A stretch of DNA of 64,000 bases. Origin: Microbacterium croceum. Its GTDB lineage: Bacteria; Actinomycetota; Actinomycetes; Actinomycetales; Microbacteriaceae. Below the pieces are notes generated by a model. That model saw nothing but the letters and a program-made list of their open reading frames with translations. It did no database searches and had not been told where the DNA came from. The stretch lies in the NCBI RefSeq assembly GCF_023091245.1, contig NZ_JAHWXN010000002.1, forward strand, positions 654,994 to 718,993. The letters run 5' to 3'. Each line of letters starts with the position of its first letter. The stretch's first letter is position 1. The translations under genes and the position numbers were made by a program. Shown here one piece after another: positions 26,281-34,203 of the stretch.

Positions 26281-26976
26281 CTAGATCAGCCCGTCTTCGA
26301 TGGCTCGTCGATGCAGGTCGATCTTCGTCGGTGCTTCGCGGCCGACGGCGGCGTACTTGCTGCGGATGCGGCGCAGGTGATCGACGACCGTGTCCCTCGA
26401 GAGGACGAGCGCGGCCGCGACCTTTTCGGCTGTCTGTCCCGACGCGTATCGCGAGAGCACATCTCGCTCGCGAGCGCTGAGAGACGCACTCACGAAGGCC
26501 TCGTCCCCCATCAGTGCCGCAGCCCAGTCGGGTGTGGCGATCGTCTCGCCTCGGTGGGCGGCTTCGATCGCACGCCGCAGCTTGTCGGGAAGCTCAGACT
26601 TGCGCAGCATGCCGACCACGCCCGCGTGGGCAGCCTCGCGGACCAGAGCAGCGTTCTCCCCACTGGTGAAGGCGATCACCTTCACCGCGGCTCCCGACCC
26701 CGCCAGCAGCCGCTCGACGTTGCGGCGAGGGCTGCTTCCATCGGCCAGCTGCAGATCCAGCAACACGACATCGAAGCTGCCACCGGGATCGAGCAGCGCG
26801 TCCACGCGGCTCGCGGCACCCGTCACGCGCATGCCGGAGAAGGAGTTGATGATCGTGGAGACCCCCACGACGAGAGCCGGGTGATCGTCGACGAGGCCGA
26901 TATTGAGAGTCTTCGGCCGCGATGACGGGGCAGGTCGCGGTCTGGAGGTGGAGCCGTCGCTCGAGGGTGTCTTCAT
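26281..26976 (-). CDS. NarL/LuxR-family response regulator
   Basis: A 231-residue two-component regulator. The receiver domain has the acidic pair Asp30-Asp31 and phosphoacceptor Asp74 (VLLDLQLADG), with the conserved lysine in GMLRKSELP. The C-terminal LuxR helix-turn-helix reads LSARERDVLSRYASGQTAEKVAAAL. It converges on the pilus operon and diverges from the thioester adhesin gene. Its probable kinase is encoded at 29736-30920, across the adhesin gene. Candidate binding sites are the C-run/G-run elements nearby. Confidence 0.88.
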   Translation of the reverse strand: MKTPSSDGSTSRPRPAPSSRPKTLNIGLVDDHPALVVGVSTIINSFSGMRVTGAASRVDALLDPGGSFDVVLLDLQLADGSSPRRNVERLLAGSGAAVKVIAFTSGENAALVREAAHAGVVGMLRKSELPDKLRRAIEAAHRGETIATPDWAAALMGDEAFVSASLSARERDVLSRYASGQTAEKVAAALVLSRDTVVDHLRRIRSKYAAVGREAPTKIDLHRRAIEDGLI

Positions 26977-27298
26977 GTGCGGTCTCCAGGGTGAAAGGCC
27001 GCGACCGTCACAACGTCGTGCAGTCGCCGGATGAAGGGCAGCAGTGCCGGGGGCGGGGGGCGGATTTCTCGGGCGAAACCCTGTGGGAGGAGCATGCTCA
27101 CAGTATCGGATCGGGATGCGCCCTGTGGGCACGCCGATTGGTCGATTCGACCTCCCGGGCATCAGCCGCCTCCTATCCCCACAAAGGGGGGATAGCAGGC
27201 GGCTGTCTTGGCGGTGCAGGTGCGCACGGCGTTGGCTGGAGTATTCCGACATTCAGGCCTGCAGCGGGCGGGGGCCAGCTGCAGCAGGGGAGGCTTCC
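26977..27298. other. 322-base divergent region between response regulator and adhesin genes
   Basis: No gene is supported. It should hold both promoters, although no convincing -35/-10 pair stands out. It contains the extended inverted repeat at 27165-27203 and, immediately before the adhesin ATG, the ribosome site GGGGAGG. Confidence 0.55.
27165..27203. promoter_or_regulatory. C-run/G-run inverted element, site 2 (adhesin/regulator)
   Basis: A 16-base inverted repeat with a single mismatch (27165-27180 with 27188-27203, 7-base spacer). Its core, TATCCCCACAAAGGGGGGAT, resembles site 1 at 20614. Because it lies between divergent genes it cannot be a terminator of a flanking gene, so an operator is more likely. 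It is 95 bases before the adhesin ATG and about 190 bases from the regulator start. Confidence 0.55.
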
Positions 27299-28696
27299 AT
27301 GCAGAAATCCACGCCCGTTATCGCGCAGCGCTTACCGCGCGCCATCCTTTCTCTCACACTCATCGTCATGCTCGTACTTGCCGGGGTCGCCGCAGGGCCG
27401 ACCATGTCTCGAGCTGACGTCCCCTCGCCGCCCGCGATGGAGCCCTTCTCCGCGCCGCTGTGCGAAGGAACGACACCCTCAGATCCGGCCCAGGCGGGAG
27501 GTCCGGTGAATGACCTCACGATGGTGTTCGGACAGCGTCTGGTCGACTACAACGACGGGCGGATGGTGTTCCTGTACGACTCCGGCTACACCATCAGCGA
27601 CGACCACGTCCCGGGCACCCCGATGTGCGGGGTGCGATACGTCGAGGGCGTGGGACCTGTCTCGGACTGGTCCTACTGCACGGACTTCCACTCGCTCTAC
27701 TGCAACGTCACCGACGAGAACGGCAACCTCACGCAGGACGGAGAGATCGTCCCGCCGCTGGAGGACTTGGACTCCAACCCGCGCCTGACCGCCGACCAGG
27801 AGCGCCTGGTTCGTTACCTGCTCACCGCCGAGATCGGGGTCATCCGCAACGGGGAGGACGTCGTGACGAGCAACGATTCGGAAATCACACGCAACGCTCG
27901 CCAGCGAGCGGTGTGGTGCGTGACCGAACAGTACGACGACATCCCTTTCCTCGCGCAGTTCTGTGGGGACAACTTCCCGCCCGAGCGGCTGGCAGAGATC
28001 CTCGCTGGCCTACCCGCTGACCCGGTCGACAACCCGGTGCTCGAACTGGCCGGCGCTGAGGGCTCCGTCGTGGCAGGTGAGACGACACAGGTGAAGGTCA
28101 CGACGAACATCACCGCCGTGCCGATCCAGATCTCCGCCCCCGGGGCGACGGTCACCGTGTGCGAGTCGTCTGCAGCGCAGGCGACCTACACGAACGGTGA
28201 GCTTCAACTGTCGACGCCGAACGGAGAGCAGGCATCGGTCGAGCTGTGCATCACCTGGCCGGAAGCCGGGCCCCAGACGGTCACCGCCTCGGCCGACGAT
28301 GTGCGCCCCGCAAGAGAACAGCTCCACTGGGTGCAGTCGCCCGGTCTGGTGGGCGGCGAGCCCTGCCAGGTCTTCTCGAGCCTCAACTCAACCGCGTCGA
28401 CCGGGGTCGAAGCCGCACTCGGTGTCGCGGTGAGCGCCGCGCCGGCTCCTACGCCCACGCCCACACCCACCACGACGCCTGCGCCCAGTGCGACGCCTGC
28501 ACCTACGGCGCCGGGCTCGACAACCGGTGCGGGTGCACCCGCCTCGAGCCACGAAGGATCTCTGGCAGCGACCGGAGGGTCGCTGCCCCTCGCGGCGTCG
28601 ATCTTCGGAGCGCTCCTGCTCCTGTTCGGGATCATCGCGCTGCTGCTGCATCGTAGGAGTGCCCTCGCCACAGCGACGAGAGCTGCGGGGAACTAA
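27299..28696 (+). CDS. Thioester-domain surface adhesin (LAATG sorting signal)
   Basis: A 465-residue wall-anchored protein. After the signal peptide (cut near residue 39) residues about 70-230 resemble the Cys-Gln thioester (TQXA) domain. Cys127 in SYCTDF and Gln202 in RQRAVWC match the pair that forms an internal thioester able to bind host or surface amines covalently. A beta domain and a Pro/Thr-rich linker (PTPTPTPTTT) lead to LAATG at residue 422, a membrane helix and an RR tail, i.e. a class E sortase signal. Extra cysteines (Cys110, Cys135, Cys207, Cys222) may form disulfides. Thioester formation is inferred from motif spacing, not proven. Confidence 0.8.
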   Translation: MQKSTPVIAQRLPRAILSLTLIVMLVLAGVAAGPTMSRADVPSPPAMEPFSAPLCEGTTPSDPAQAGGPVNDLTMVFGQRLVDYNDGRMVFLYDSGYTISDDHVPGTPMCGVRYVEGVGPVSDWSYCTDFHSLYCNVTDENGNLTQDGEIVPPLEDLDSNPRLTADQERLVRYLLTAEIGVIRNGEDVVTSNDSEITRNARQRAVWCVTEQYDDIPFLAQFCGDNFPPERLAEILAGLPADPVDNPVLELAGAEGSVVAGETTQVKVTTNITAVPIQISAPGATVTVCESSAAQATYTNGELQLSTPNGEQASVELCITWPEAGPQTVTASADDVRPAREQLHWVQSPGLVGGEPCQVFSSLNSTASTGVEAALGVAVSAAPAPTPTPTPTTTPAPSATPAPTAPGSTTGAGAPASSHEGSLAATGGSLPLAASIFGALLLLFGIIALLLHRRSALATATRAAGN

Positions 28697-29739
28697 CCGA
28701 GCAGACGGGGATCGACATCAGGACGTCGATCCCCGTCTGCTTCGAGCACGAACAAGTCGTCGGAGCCGTCAGCTCGATCGATCAAGACGGAGACTGCGAC
28801 GGGGTCACCCGGTGATCCGGAAAGAACTCTGATCGTCACCTGGTCCTGAGCAGAAGCCCCGCGCACGCACGCTGCCAGTTCCTGCGCGAGCCCATCGCCG
28901 ATCTGCTCGCCAGACGGGCGGGCTCCGCTGCGCGCATCCAGCAGGAGCACGCTCGCGCCTCGGCGACGGGCGGCGGCTATGGCATCAGTGAGCTGAGGGT
29001 GCTCCAGCACAGCGCAGCGAATGTGATCGCGCAGGGCAGCCTCGGCGATTCGGATGTCGAGGGCAAGATCCGGTGTGAGCTCTTCGGTGGCGACGATCCG
29101 CTCCAGCGCAGAGCGGGCACCGGAGGATGCGACGGAGGTGTGCATGCGGAGCTGGGCGAGTTCCCTTTCTCGCTTCTGCAGCTGTCGAAGCGCGATAGCG
29201 GAACGCGCACGGAATCCGGCTTCCCGACGGGCGCGCACGTGCGCGTAGTGCAGCCAGACCAAAGCAAGGCTCAGCATCAGGATCGGGTAGATGTCGACGA
29301 CGTAGAGGATCCCCGGCGAGTCGACGATCATGACCACCGCGATCCCGCGCGCGGCGATCAGCACGAAGCCGACAGTCGCTCCCAGCTTCGCGTGGCCGGA
29401 GAGGATCACGAAGCCGCACAGGGCGACCGCCATGGTGAACATGGAGGGCTCGTAGGCCGGGGTATCGATGAGAAGCACGACCGAGGCGGTGATGACCGCG
29501 GCTGCGACGATGACGAGCGGCCGCCACTGCAGGCCCGTTCGAAGGCGAGCCTCCCAGGGCAGCAGCAGCCCGGTCACCCCCAGCAGTGCACCGACGACGG
29601 CGACGTGGAGAGGCCAGTTGTCTGCCCGCGCGAAGCTCCCCTTCACCATGCCGCCGACCACAGGGGCGGACAGAGTGACGAGACTGATCCACAGCAGAGC
29701 ACCGCGTGCACCGCGACCGAGCAGGGTCCGCGTGCTCAT
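28693..29739 (-). CDS. Degenerate histidine-kinase-like membrane protein
   Basis: A 348-residue protein with about five membrane helices (residues 13-165), then a coiled segment QLQKRERELAQLRMHTS. This resembles the dimerisation helix of the adjacent kinase, with His200 offset by one position. The C-terminal 140 residues lack recognisable N and G boxes of the ATPase domain. The start at 29739 overlaps the kinase stop (ATGA), so the two are made together. It may be a modulatory partner forming a heterodimer with the real kinase. It converges on the adhesin gene with overlapping stop codons. Confidence 0.7.
   Translation of the reverse strand: MSTRTLLGRGARGALLWISLVTLSAPVVGGMVKGSFARADNWPLHVAVVGALLGVTGLLLPWEARLRTGLQWRPLVIVAAAVITASVVLLIDTPAYEPSMFTMAVALCGFVILSGHAKLGATVGFVLIAARGIAVVMIVDSPGILYVVDIYPILMLSLALVWLHYAHVRARREAGFRARSAIALRQLQKRERELAQLRMHTSVASSGARSALERIVATEELTPDLALDIRIAEAALRDHIRCAVLEHPQLTDAIAAARRRGASVLLLDARSGARPSGEQIGDGLAQELAACVRGASAQDQVTIRVLSGSPGDPVAVSVLIDRADGSDDLFVLEADGDRRPDVDPRLLG
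28701..28740 (+). terminator. Terminator of the adhesin gene, inside the convergent gene
   Basis: A perfect 16-base stem (28701-28716 with 28725-28740, 8-base loop) begins four bases past the adhesin stop. It lies entirely within the last codons of the opposing gene, where it encodes the GDRRPDVDPRLLG region. It serves the plus strand; the minus gene has no separate terminator that I can see. Confidence 0.75.
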
Positions 29740-30920
29740 GACGCGACCTCCGCGTCCTCGGTCGGACGAAGCCACGCGAGATGCACGCGCGTTCCGGAAC
29801 CCGGGGAACTGTCGATACCAGCGCTCGCACCCGGGATGCGCTCCAGACGCCCGAAGATCGACTCGCGTATCCCGAAGCGATCCGAGGGCACCGCGGCCAG
29901 GTCGAAGCCCGGACCGTCGTCGGCGACGGTGAGGTCGATCTCGCCGCGGTGCATGACGCCGTAGACGCGCACGTTGGTGGCGCTCGCATGACGGGCGCTG
30001 TTGCGGATCGCCTCCGACATCGCGTCGGCGACCGCCTGGACGATCTCGCTGGGAAGAGAAGCGTCGCCCTCGTCGCTTCCCAGCTCCACGTTGTCGACTC
30101 CGAGACGAGCAGCCGTGCGAACGAGAACCTGCCGCGCGACGCCCAGCGGGTGCGAGGCAGCACGACTCGCCACCCGGAGGTCGAGCGCGCGCAGAGCGTC
30201 AGCAGCCATGTTGACGACGAGAGCGGGCAGCTTCACGGTCTCCGCGCTGGACCACATCGCTGCACTGTTCAGCACACCGAGCACGTTGTCGTGCGCCACC
30301 CGAGCGAGCTCACGCTCCTCAGCGAGGCGCGCTTCGGCCGCGGCGACAGCAGCAGCTCGCCGCTGCCAGCGCTCCTGCACGACGAAGTAGGGAATCATCC
30401 GGGCCCGGAACAGCACCAAGAGAATCGCGAAGGAGACGTTGCCGAACTGGATCACGGTGATGGAGATGAGCAACGGCGCGAGGTCTCGATACTGCACCCA
30501 GACGCTCAATGCGGGAGCGACGGCAAGAACCGCAGCGGCCACATTCAGCCGGACCAGGAGCTGCGCCTTCGTCGGCTCGCCGGTCCGCGCGAGCAGCAGT
30601 GCCAGCAAGGAGACGTAGACCGCGGTCAGCATCCACGTGACCTGCCAGATGGTGGCCTCCCCCGGCAGCGCGGCGCCTTCAGGCGTCGCCTCGGCGATGA
30701 AGGCAGTGAGCTGCAGCAGGATGCCCATGATGGGGATGATCACCCACAGCGCCTTCAGCACAGGCGCTCTCAGGACCCGTGCCGGGGAAACCGCGGCCAC
30801 CACCAACAGCACCGCGAGGAGAGCGTGTCCCCACAGCCACCACGACGCATACGGGCTGGGACCGGCGATCACATCGATGAGCAACCATGCCAGAAGGACC
30901 GCCAAGCCAGCGGCGCTCAA
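29736..30920 (-). CDS. NarL-type sensor histidine kinase
   Basis: A membrane kinase of at least 394 residues. Five to six hydrophobic helices (residues about 1-175) are followed by the phosphoacceptor His210 in ELARVAHDNVLG and an ATPase domain with the N box around Asn307 (EAIRNSARHA) and G box VADDGPGFD. It most likely phosphorylates the LuxR-type regulator at 26281. The only conventional in-frame start is a TTG at 30920 with no good ribosome site. Frame-consistent, natural-looking sequence (KLWGFDRTLTRLL) continues upstream to a GGGGGG run near 31000, so a non-standard start (CTG or ATT) near 30995 is possible. Confidence 0.82.
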   Translation of the reverse strand: MSAAGLAVLLAWLLIDVIAGPSPYASWWLWGHALLAVLLVVAAVSPARVLRAPVLKALWVIIPIMGILLQLTAFIAEATPEGAALPGEATIWQVTWMLTAVYVSLLALLLARTGEPTKAQLLVRLNVAAAVLAVAPALSVWVQYRDLAPLLISITVIQFGNVSFAILLVLFRARMIPYFVVQERWQRRAAAVAAAEARLAEERELARVAHDNVLGVLNSAAMWSSAETVKLPALVVNMAADALRALDLRVASRAASHPLGVARQVLVRTAARLGVDNVELGSDEGDASLPSEIVQAVADAMSEAIRNSARHASATNVRVYGVMHRGEIDLTVADDGPGFDLAAVPSDRFGIRESIFGRLERIPGASAGIDSSPGSGTRVHLAWLRPTEDAEVAS

Positions 30921-31086
30921 CAGCCGAGTCAGCGTGCGGTCGAAGCCCCAGAGCTTCGTCGCAGCGCTTACGATGTCTGTCCGGTCGGAAATGATCAGCC
31001 CCCCAGTACGCGTGGTGGCTCAATTGTCGAGGTTGGGGCCCGGCCCCCTCAACCGAAACAGTCGGTCGAGGGGACGCTGCAACGGA

Positions 31087-31338
31087 TCATGTGGACAGTA
31101 TCCGCTGTTTCTGGGCCTCGAACTCGGCTTCGTTGAGCACTCCCGCGTCGCGGAGCTGGCCGAGTTGCGTGAGCTGGTCGAGAACCGAGGCGGTCACTGG
31201 ACCAGCGGGGTTCGGGGCGGGTGGCGTCGTCGCGGATGCGGCATCCTGTGCAGCCCACCTCTGCTGTTGCCGTCGGTGAGTGTTGCCGATCACGCGGGTC
31301 GCGACGGAGGCGCGGGCCGCGGTGCGGAGAAGGCTCAT
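31087..31338 (-). CDS. Small SHOCT-domain protein
   Basis: An 83-residue protein whose C-terminal 30 residues (LTQLGQLRDAGVLNEAEFEAQKQRIL) form a SHOCT domain, a short helical module often found in small envelope or stress proteins. The N-terminal half is Ala/Gln-rich and unassigned. Its start overlaps the stop of the DUF6325 gene by four bases. It is last of a three-gene operon. Confidence 0.83.
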   Translation of the reverse strand: MSLLRTAARASVATRVIGNTHRRQQQRWAAQDAASATTPPAPNPAGPVTASVLDQLTQLGQLRDAGVLNEAEFEAQKQRILST

Positions 31339-31772
31339 GCGGGCTTCCTTTCTTCGAGCGCACTCTCGAGGTCAGCGATGTCGACGCCTCCGGAGAACAG
31401 TTCCGCGCCGCCGACAGTCACCCACGCCTCGGCTGCCGCTGCGAGCGAGCGGTCTTCGTACACGATGGCGAGTGCCACCTGCCCTCGATGAAGCTCCGCT
31501 GCAATCGCGGCCAGGTCGACGGCGTCGAGCACGCCGCTCTCGACACCTTCGAAGACTCTGAGGTCGACTCCGGTGATGCCATCGAGATCAGCGATGGCTC
31601 GCTTGACGGCGCCGCCGTCAGCACCGCGTGCGACGAACTCGATATCGAGGATCTCGATGAGTCCCGACTCCACCCGCTCGAGAAGTGCGACCAGACCCGT
31701 GCCGAGGTCGGCGTGCTCGTCGAAGACGAAGACCAGGAAATCGACGGGACCTGCGAAGCGGTCATTCGCCAT
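31335..31772 (-). CDS. DUF6325 family protein
   Basis: A 145-residue soluble protein. It opens with GPVDFLVFVFDEH and has GLIEILDIEFVARGADGG, matching the actinobacterial DUF6325 family; no function is known. In other actinobacteria such genes also sit next to SHOCT and HdeD-like genes. The start at 31772 overlaps the HdeD gene by 11 bases. Confidence 0.75.
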   Translation of the reverse strand: MANDRFAGPVDFLVFVFDEHADLGTGLVALLERVESGLIEILDIEFVARGADGGAVKRAIADLDGITGVDLRVFEGVESGVLDAVDLAAIAAELHRGQVALAIVYEDRSLAAAAEAWVTVGGAELFSGGVDIADLESALEERKPA

Positions 31773-32331
31773 CGCGCGCACCGCCCTTCCCGGTGATGGC
31801 GCGGACCACATTGAGCGCTCCGAGCACAGCGAGAGCGGCCCCGAGGAACCACCACAGGAAGATCGCGCCCCAGAGCGGGCCGCTGAGGAGTGTGAAGCCA
31901 GCGATCACCGAGACGATCGCAAACACCGCATCGACAGCCTTCGACCCGGATCGCCCCAATGTGAGCAGAGCGGTGAAGCCCTCGATCACCCACATCAGAC
32001 CGACCATGATCGTCAGGAACAACGCCAGGAACGCCGCCGACTGCTGAAGCGAGAAGAACGCGTAGACACCGGCGACGACGTAGAGCAGACCGAGCAGGAC
32101 GTGCCCGATACGGCCGCCAGCACCCAGGTTCTTCGCGAAGACCCCTAGGGCGACGTACACGATGCCAGCCAGGATTGCGTACACAGCGATCACGCCGGTC
32201 AGTGCGACCGCAGCCTTCGTCGGCCACACGAGGATCGCGATGCCGAATCCGACCGCCGCGAGTCCGACCGCGAGGATCGCGAGACGCGCTCCTCGCGGAG
32301 GTGCCGAAACTGTCACTGGTGTACCTGTCAT
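31762..32331 (-). CDS. HdeD family membrane protein (DUF308)
   Basis: A 189-residue protein with six membrane helices arranged as pairs, matching the HdeD/DUF308 family linked to acid and envelope stress. Helix pairs are visible around residues 16-60, 75-120 and 130-175. It is first of the HdeD, DUF6325, SHOCT operon. GGAAG lies upstream of the ATG. A C-run/G-run element is about 280 bases upstream. Confidence 0.83.
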   Translation of the reverse strand: MTGTPVTVSAPPRGARLAILAVGLAAVGFGIAILVWPTKAAVALTGVIAVYAILAGIVYVALGVFAKNLGAGGRIGHVLLGLLYVVAGVYAFFSLQQSAAFLALFLTIMVGLMWVIEGFTALLTLGRSGSKAVDAVFAIVSVIAGFTLLSGPLWGAIFLWWFLGAALAVLGALNVVRAITGKGGARDGE

Positions 32332-32694
32332 GGTTGGACTTCCATTTCCTAGCGGGAGTGGTCGAGTCGGGTATTCAAGACCGACTGCGTGGGGGCATTG
32401 ATGGCGGAGCCACGGGTGATCGCTGCACGACTGGTTCAGCGTGCGGCTCTCTCATCTGCCGCGCCGAGGATTCCAGCGAGCCTGGGGAATGATGGCAGCT
32501 TCCCTTGCGGGCGCAGCACCCCTCCCCGGCAGCGCAAGCAGACCGGTGAGCCTGCCGTGATCAGACAGCATCGTCGCACGCAGCCCCGCGCGACGTCGCA
32601 CCCTTCGGAAAGCCCCCCCATAACAGGGGGATGACACCTCGAACGGTTCCTGCGTGAACCACTTGTGGTGCGCGGATCGAACAGCGACCGCGTT
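32332..32694. other. 363-base intergenic region before the HdeD operon
   Basis: No gene is supported. It holds the promoter side of the HdeD operon and the 3' flank of the VanZ gene, including the C-run/G-run element at 32613-32630 and an ACCAC-TT-GTGGT inverted repeat near 32660. No clear -10/-35 pair was found. Confidence 0.5.
32613..32630. promoter_or_regulatory. C-run/G-run element, site 3
   Basis: Seven C residues (32613-32619), ATAACA, then five G residues (32626-32630). It resembles sites 1 and 2 in layout but lacks their shared ACA spacer start on this strand, so the match is weaker. Confidence 0.35.
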
Positions 32695-33267
32695 CTACCC
32701 GTCCACGCCCGCGCGCTCACGCGCCGGCCATCGGAACTGCTGGACGAATCCGGCGATCCGCGTCGAGCGCGTCAAGAGAAGGAACAGGCCGTAGCCGATC
32801 ATCCCGCCCAGGATGTTCGTCAGCCAGTCGTTGATGTCCGCGAGGTGTCCGCTGGACGCGAGTCGTGCAATGGCCATCTGCAGCAGCTCGATGGCGAGGC
32901 TCGCGGCGGCGACGATCACCAGAACCTTCCACCAGCGCGGCCGCGCGATGAGCAGCGGGACGAGCATCCCGAGCGGGACGAACACCGCGACGTTGATGAG
33001 AGCGTCCTCGAGCCCGTAGTCGGCGAACGGCACGAGGTAGAGCGGCAAGGGGCGCGGCCCGTCATAGAACCCCGTTCCGACGCGGAGGAAGATCGGGAAG
33101 ACCGTGTTGGCGAGCACTCCGCCCGCGTAGACCGCGAGGACGGCGGCGACGCTCGCCCGGGCGATCGTGACGCGCCCGCGGGAGCGGAGGATCCAGAGGA
33201 GCACGAGGAAGATCACGACTCCGAAGGGGATCACGATCGGGAGCATGGGGACTTCGATGAACGTCAT
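32695..33267 (-). CDS. VanZ-like membrane protein
   Basis: A 190-residue protein with four to five membrane helices and the VanZ-type core DALINVAVFVPLGMLVPLL, IELLQM and ADINDWLTNILGGMIGY. The VanZ family takes its name from a teicoplanin-resistance gene, but chromosomal members mostly have unknown roles in the envelope. The start at 33267 is used because the sequence upstream is low-quality coding. It stands alone. Confidence 0.85.
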   Translation of the reverse strand: MTFIEVPMLPIVIPFGVVIFLVLLWILRSRGRVTIARASVAAVLAVYAGGVLANTVFPIFLRVGTGFYDGPRPLPLYLVPFADYGLEDALINVAVFVPLGMLVPLLIARPRWWKVLVIVAAASLAIELLQMAIARLASSGHLADINDWLTNILGGMIGYGLFLLLTRSTRIAGFVQQFRWPARERAGVDG

Positions 33268-33557
33268 TGACTGCTTCCGGGACTGCGTGGTGCGGTGCGG
33301 GAGCACCGCACTGATCGTATCGGGATCGCCTCTTCGGCCATCATCGTTCATGAAGGTGCCGCTGCGTTTGTCAGACAGAACGAACTCGCGGTCGCCGATG
33401 CTCGGTCATTCTCCGCGTGTCTTCGTCAGCGCGCTTCGCTGACAGACTGTTCACAGTGGGTCGGCGTGCTGATGCTGGCATCGCCCGCGCCGCGCTCGGG
33501 CTCCTTGTGCACCCGCGCTGAGCCATCACTCCGAAGAAGTAAGGCCGAGGTACAGCG

Positions 33558-33857
33558 GTGAGTGCACCGAGCAACGAGGCAGCGGCGATGACGCGTCTCG
33601 TGTTCAGAGAGCTTCCCTTCGCACGACTGCGACGTTCTTTGTCGACCTGGGCGGCTTTCGTCCTGTCCAGCCTCGAATTCGCCGCCATCCACCTGCGCGG
33701 GCTGGACGAGTGGCCGCTCGCCATACTGTATGTGGGCTTCTCCGCCGCGTTGGCTACGGCCTACCTGCTGTCGAGACGCAACCTTCTCGTCTCGATGGCC
33801 GGACATGTCCTGTGGAACGGGACAGGCCTTACCTCTCTCATCCTCACCGCGAGGTGA
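33558..33857 (+). pseudogene. Truncated CPBP-family intramembrane protease
   Basis: Only the C-terminal part of a CPBP (Abi) protease is readable, about 99 residues from a GTG. FRELPFARLRR resembles the sequence after the first motif, EFAAIHL supplies the second-motif histidine, and GHVLWNG the third. Family members are usually over 200 residues, and the N-terminal helices and the EExxxR motif are missing. A short stretch in another frame just upstream (around 33465-33525, ending in a stop) may be a remnant of the lost part. It is probably decayed by frameshift or deletion; a short active form is unlikely. Confidence 0.55.
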
Positions 33858-34009
33858 GAGTCATACGGACCTTCAGAGTGCGCCAGAACTCATGCTCGAA
33901 GCCTCCAACGACGTGACTTTCAACAGACCGTGGCAGTGTCAGGTCTGCGCCGCCCCGCGGCCCTCACCACGACTCGGCTCGCGTTACCGCTGCTGACGTT
34001 CCGGACATG

Positions 34010-34056
34010 ACGAAGGCCCCGCTTCCCTATGTTTCCCAGGGAGTCGGGGCCTTCGT
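34010..34056 (-). terminator. Terminator after tRNA-Ser
   Basis: A perfect 12-base stem (ACGAAGGCCCCG with CGGGGCCTTCGT, 34010-34021 and 34045-34056) directly follows the encoded CCA end of the tRNA. The 23-base loop can itself form a short TCCCT/AGGGA stem. Confidence 0.8.
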
Positions 34057-34058
34057 GG

Positions 34059-34149
34059 TGGCGGTGACGGTGGGATTTGAACCCACGGTAGGGGGTTACC
34101 CTACACAACTTTTCGAGAGTTGCACCTTCGGCCGCTCGGACACGTCACC
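34059..34149 (-). tRNA. tRNA-Ser (anticodon CGA)
   Basis: A 91-nucleotide class II tRNA with encoded CCA. The acceptor arms GGTGACG (34149-34143) and CGTCACC (34069-34063) pair fully. The anticodon loop CTCGAAA between CAACT and AGTTG gives CGA, reading UCG. The long variable arm (GTAGGGTAACCCCCTAC region) and GGTTCAAATCC T-arm are typical of tRNA-Ser. tRNA genes are common integration sites, but no integrase or duplicated 3' end is seen here. Confidence 0.95.
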
Positions 34150-34203
34150 GCGGAACAGCTTACGCGAGACGGGGCGAGTGCGCGAATCGAGCCGTTGCCC
34201 CGT

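Noticed and set aside
31030..31055. GGTTGGGG/CCCC-CTCAACC inverted repeat upstream of the kinase gene
   Set aside because: Arm order is opposite to the three C-run/G-run sites, so it was not counted with them; it may simply be a terminator or chance in GC-rich DNA.
34059..34149. tRNA-Ser as an integration site for an island
   Set aside because: No integrase, no duplicated tRNA 3' end and no shift in base composition were seen on either side.
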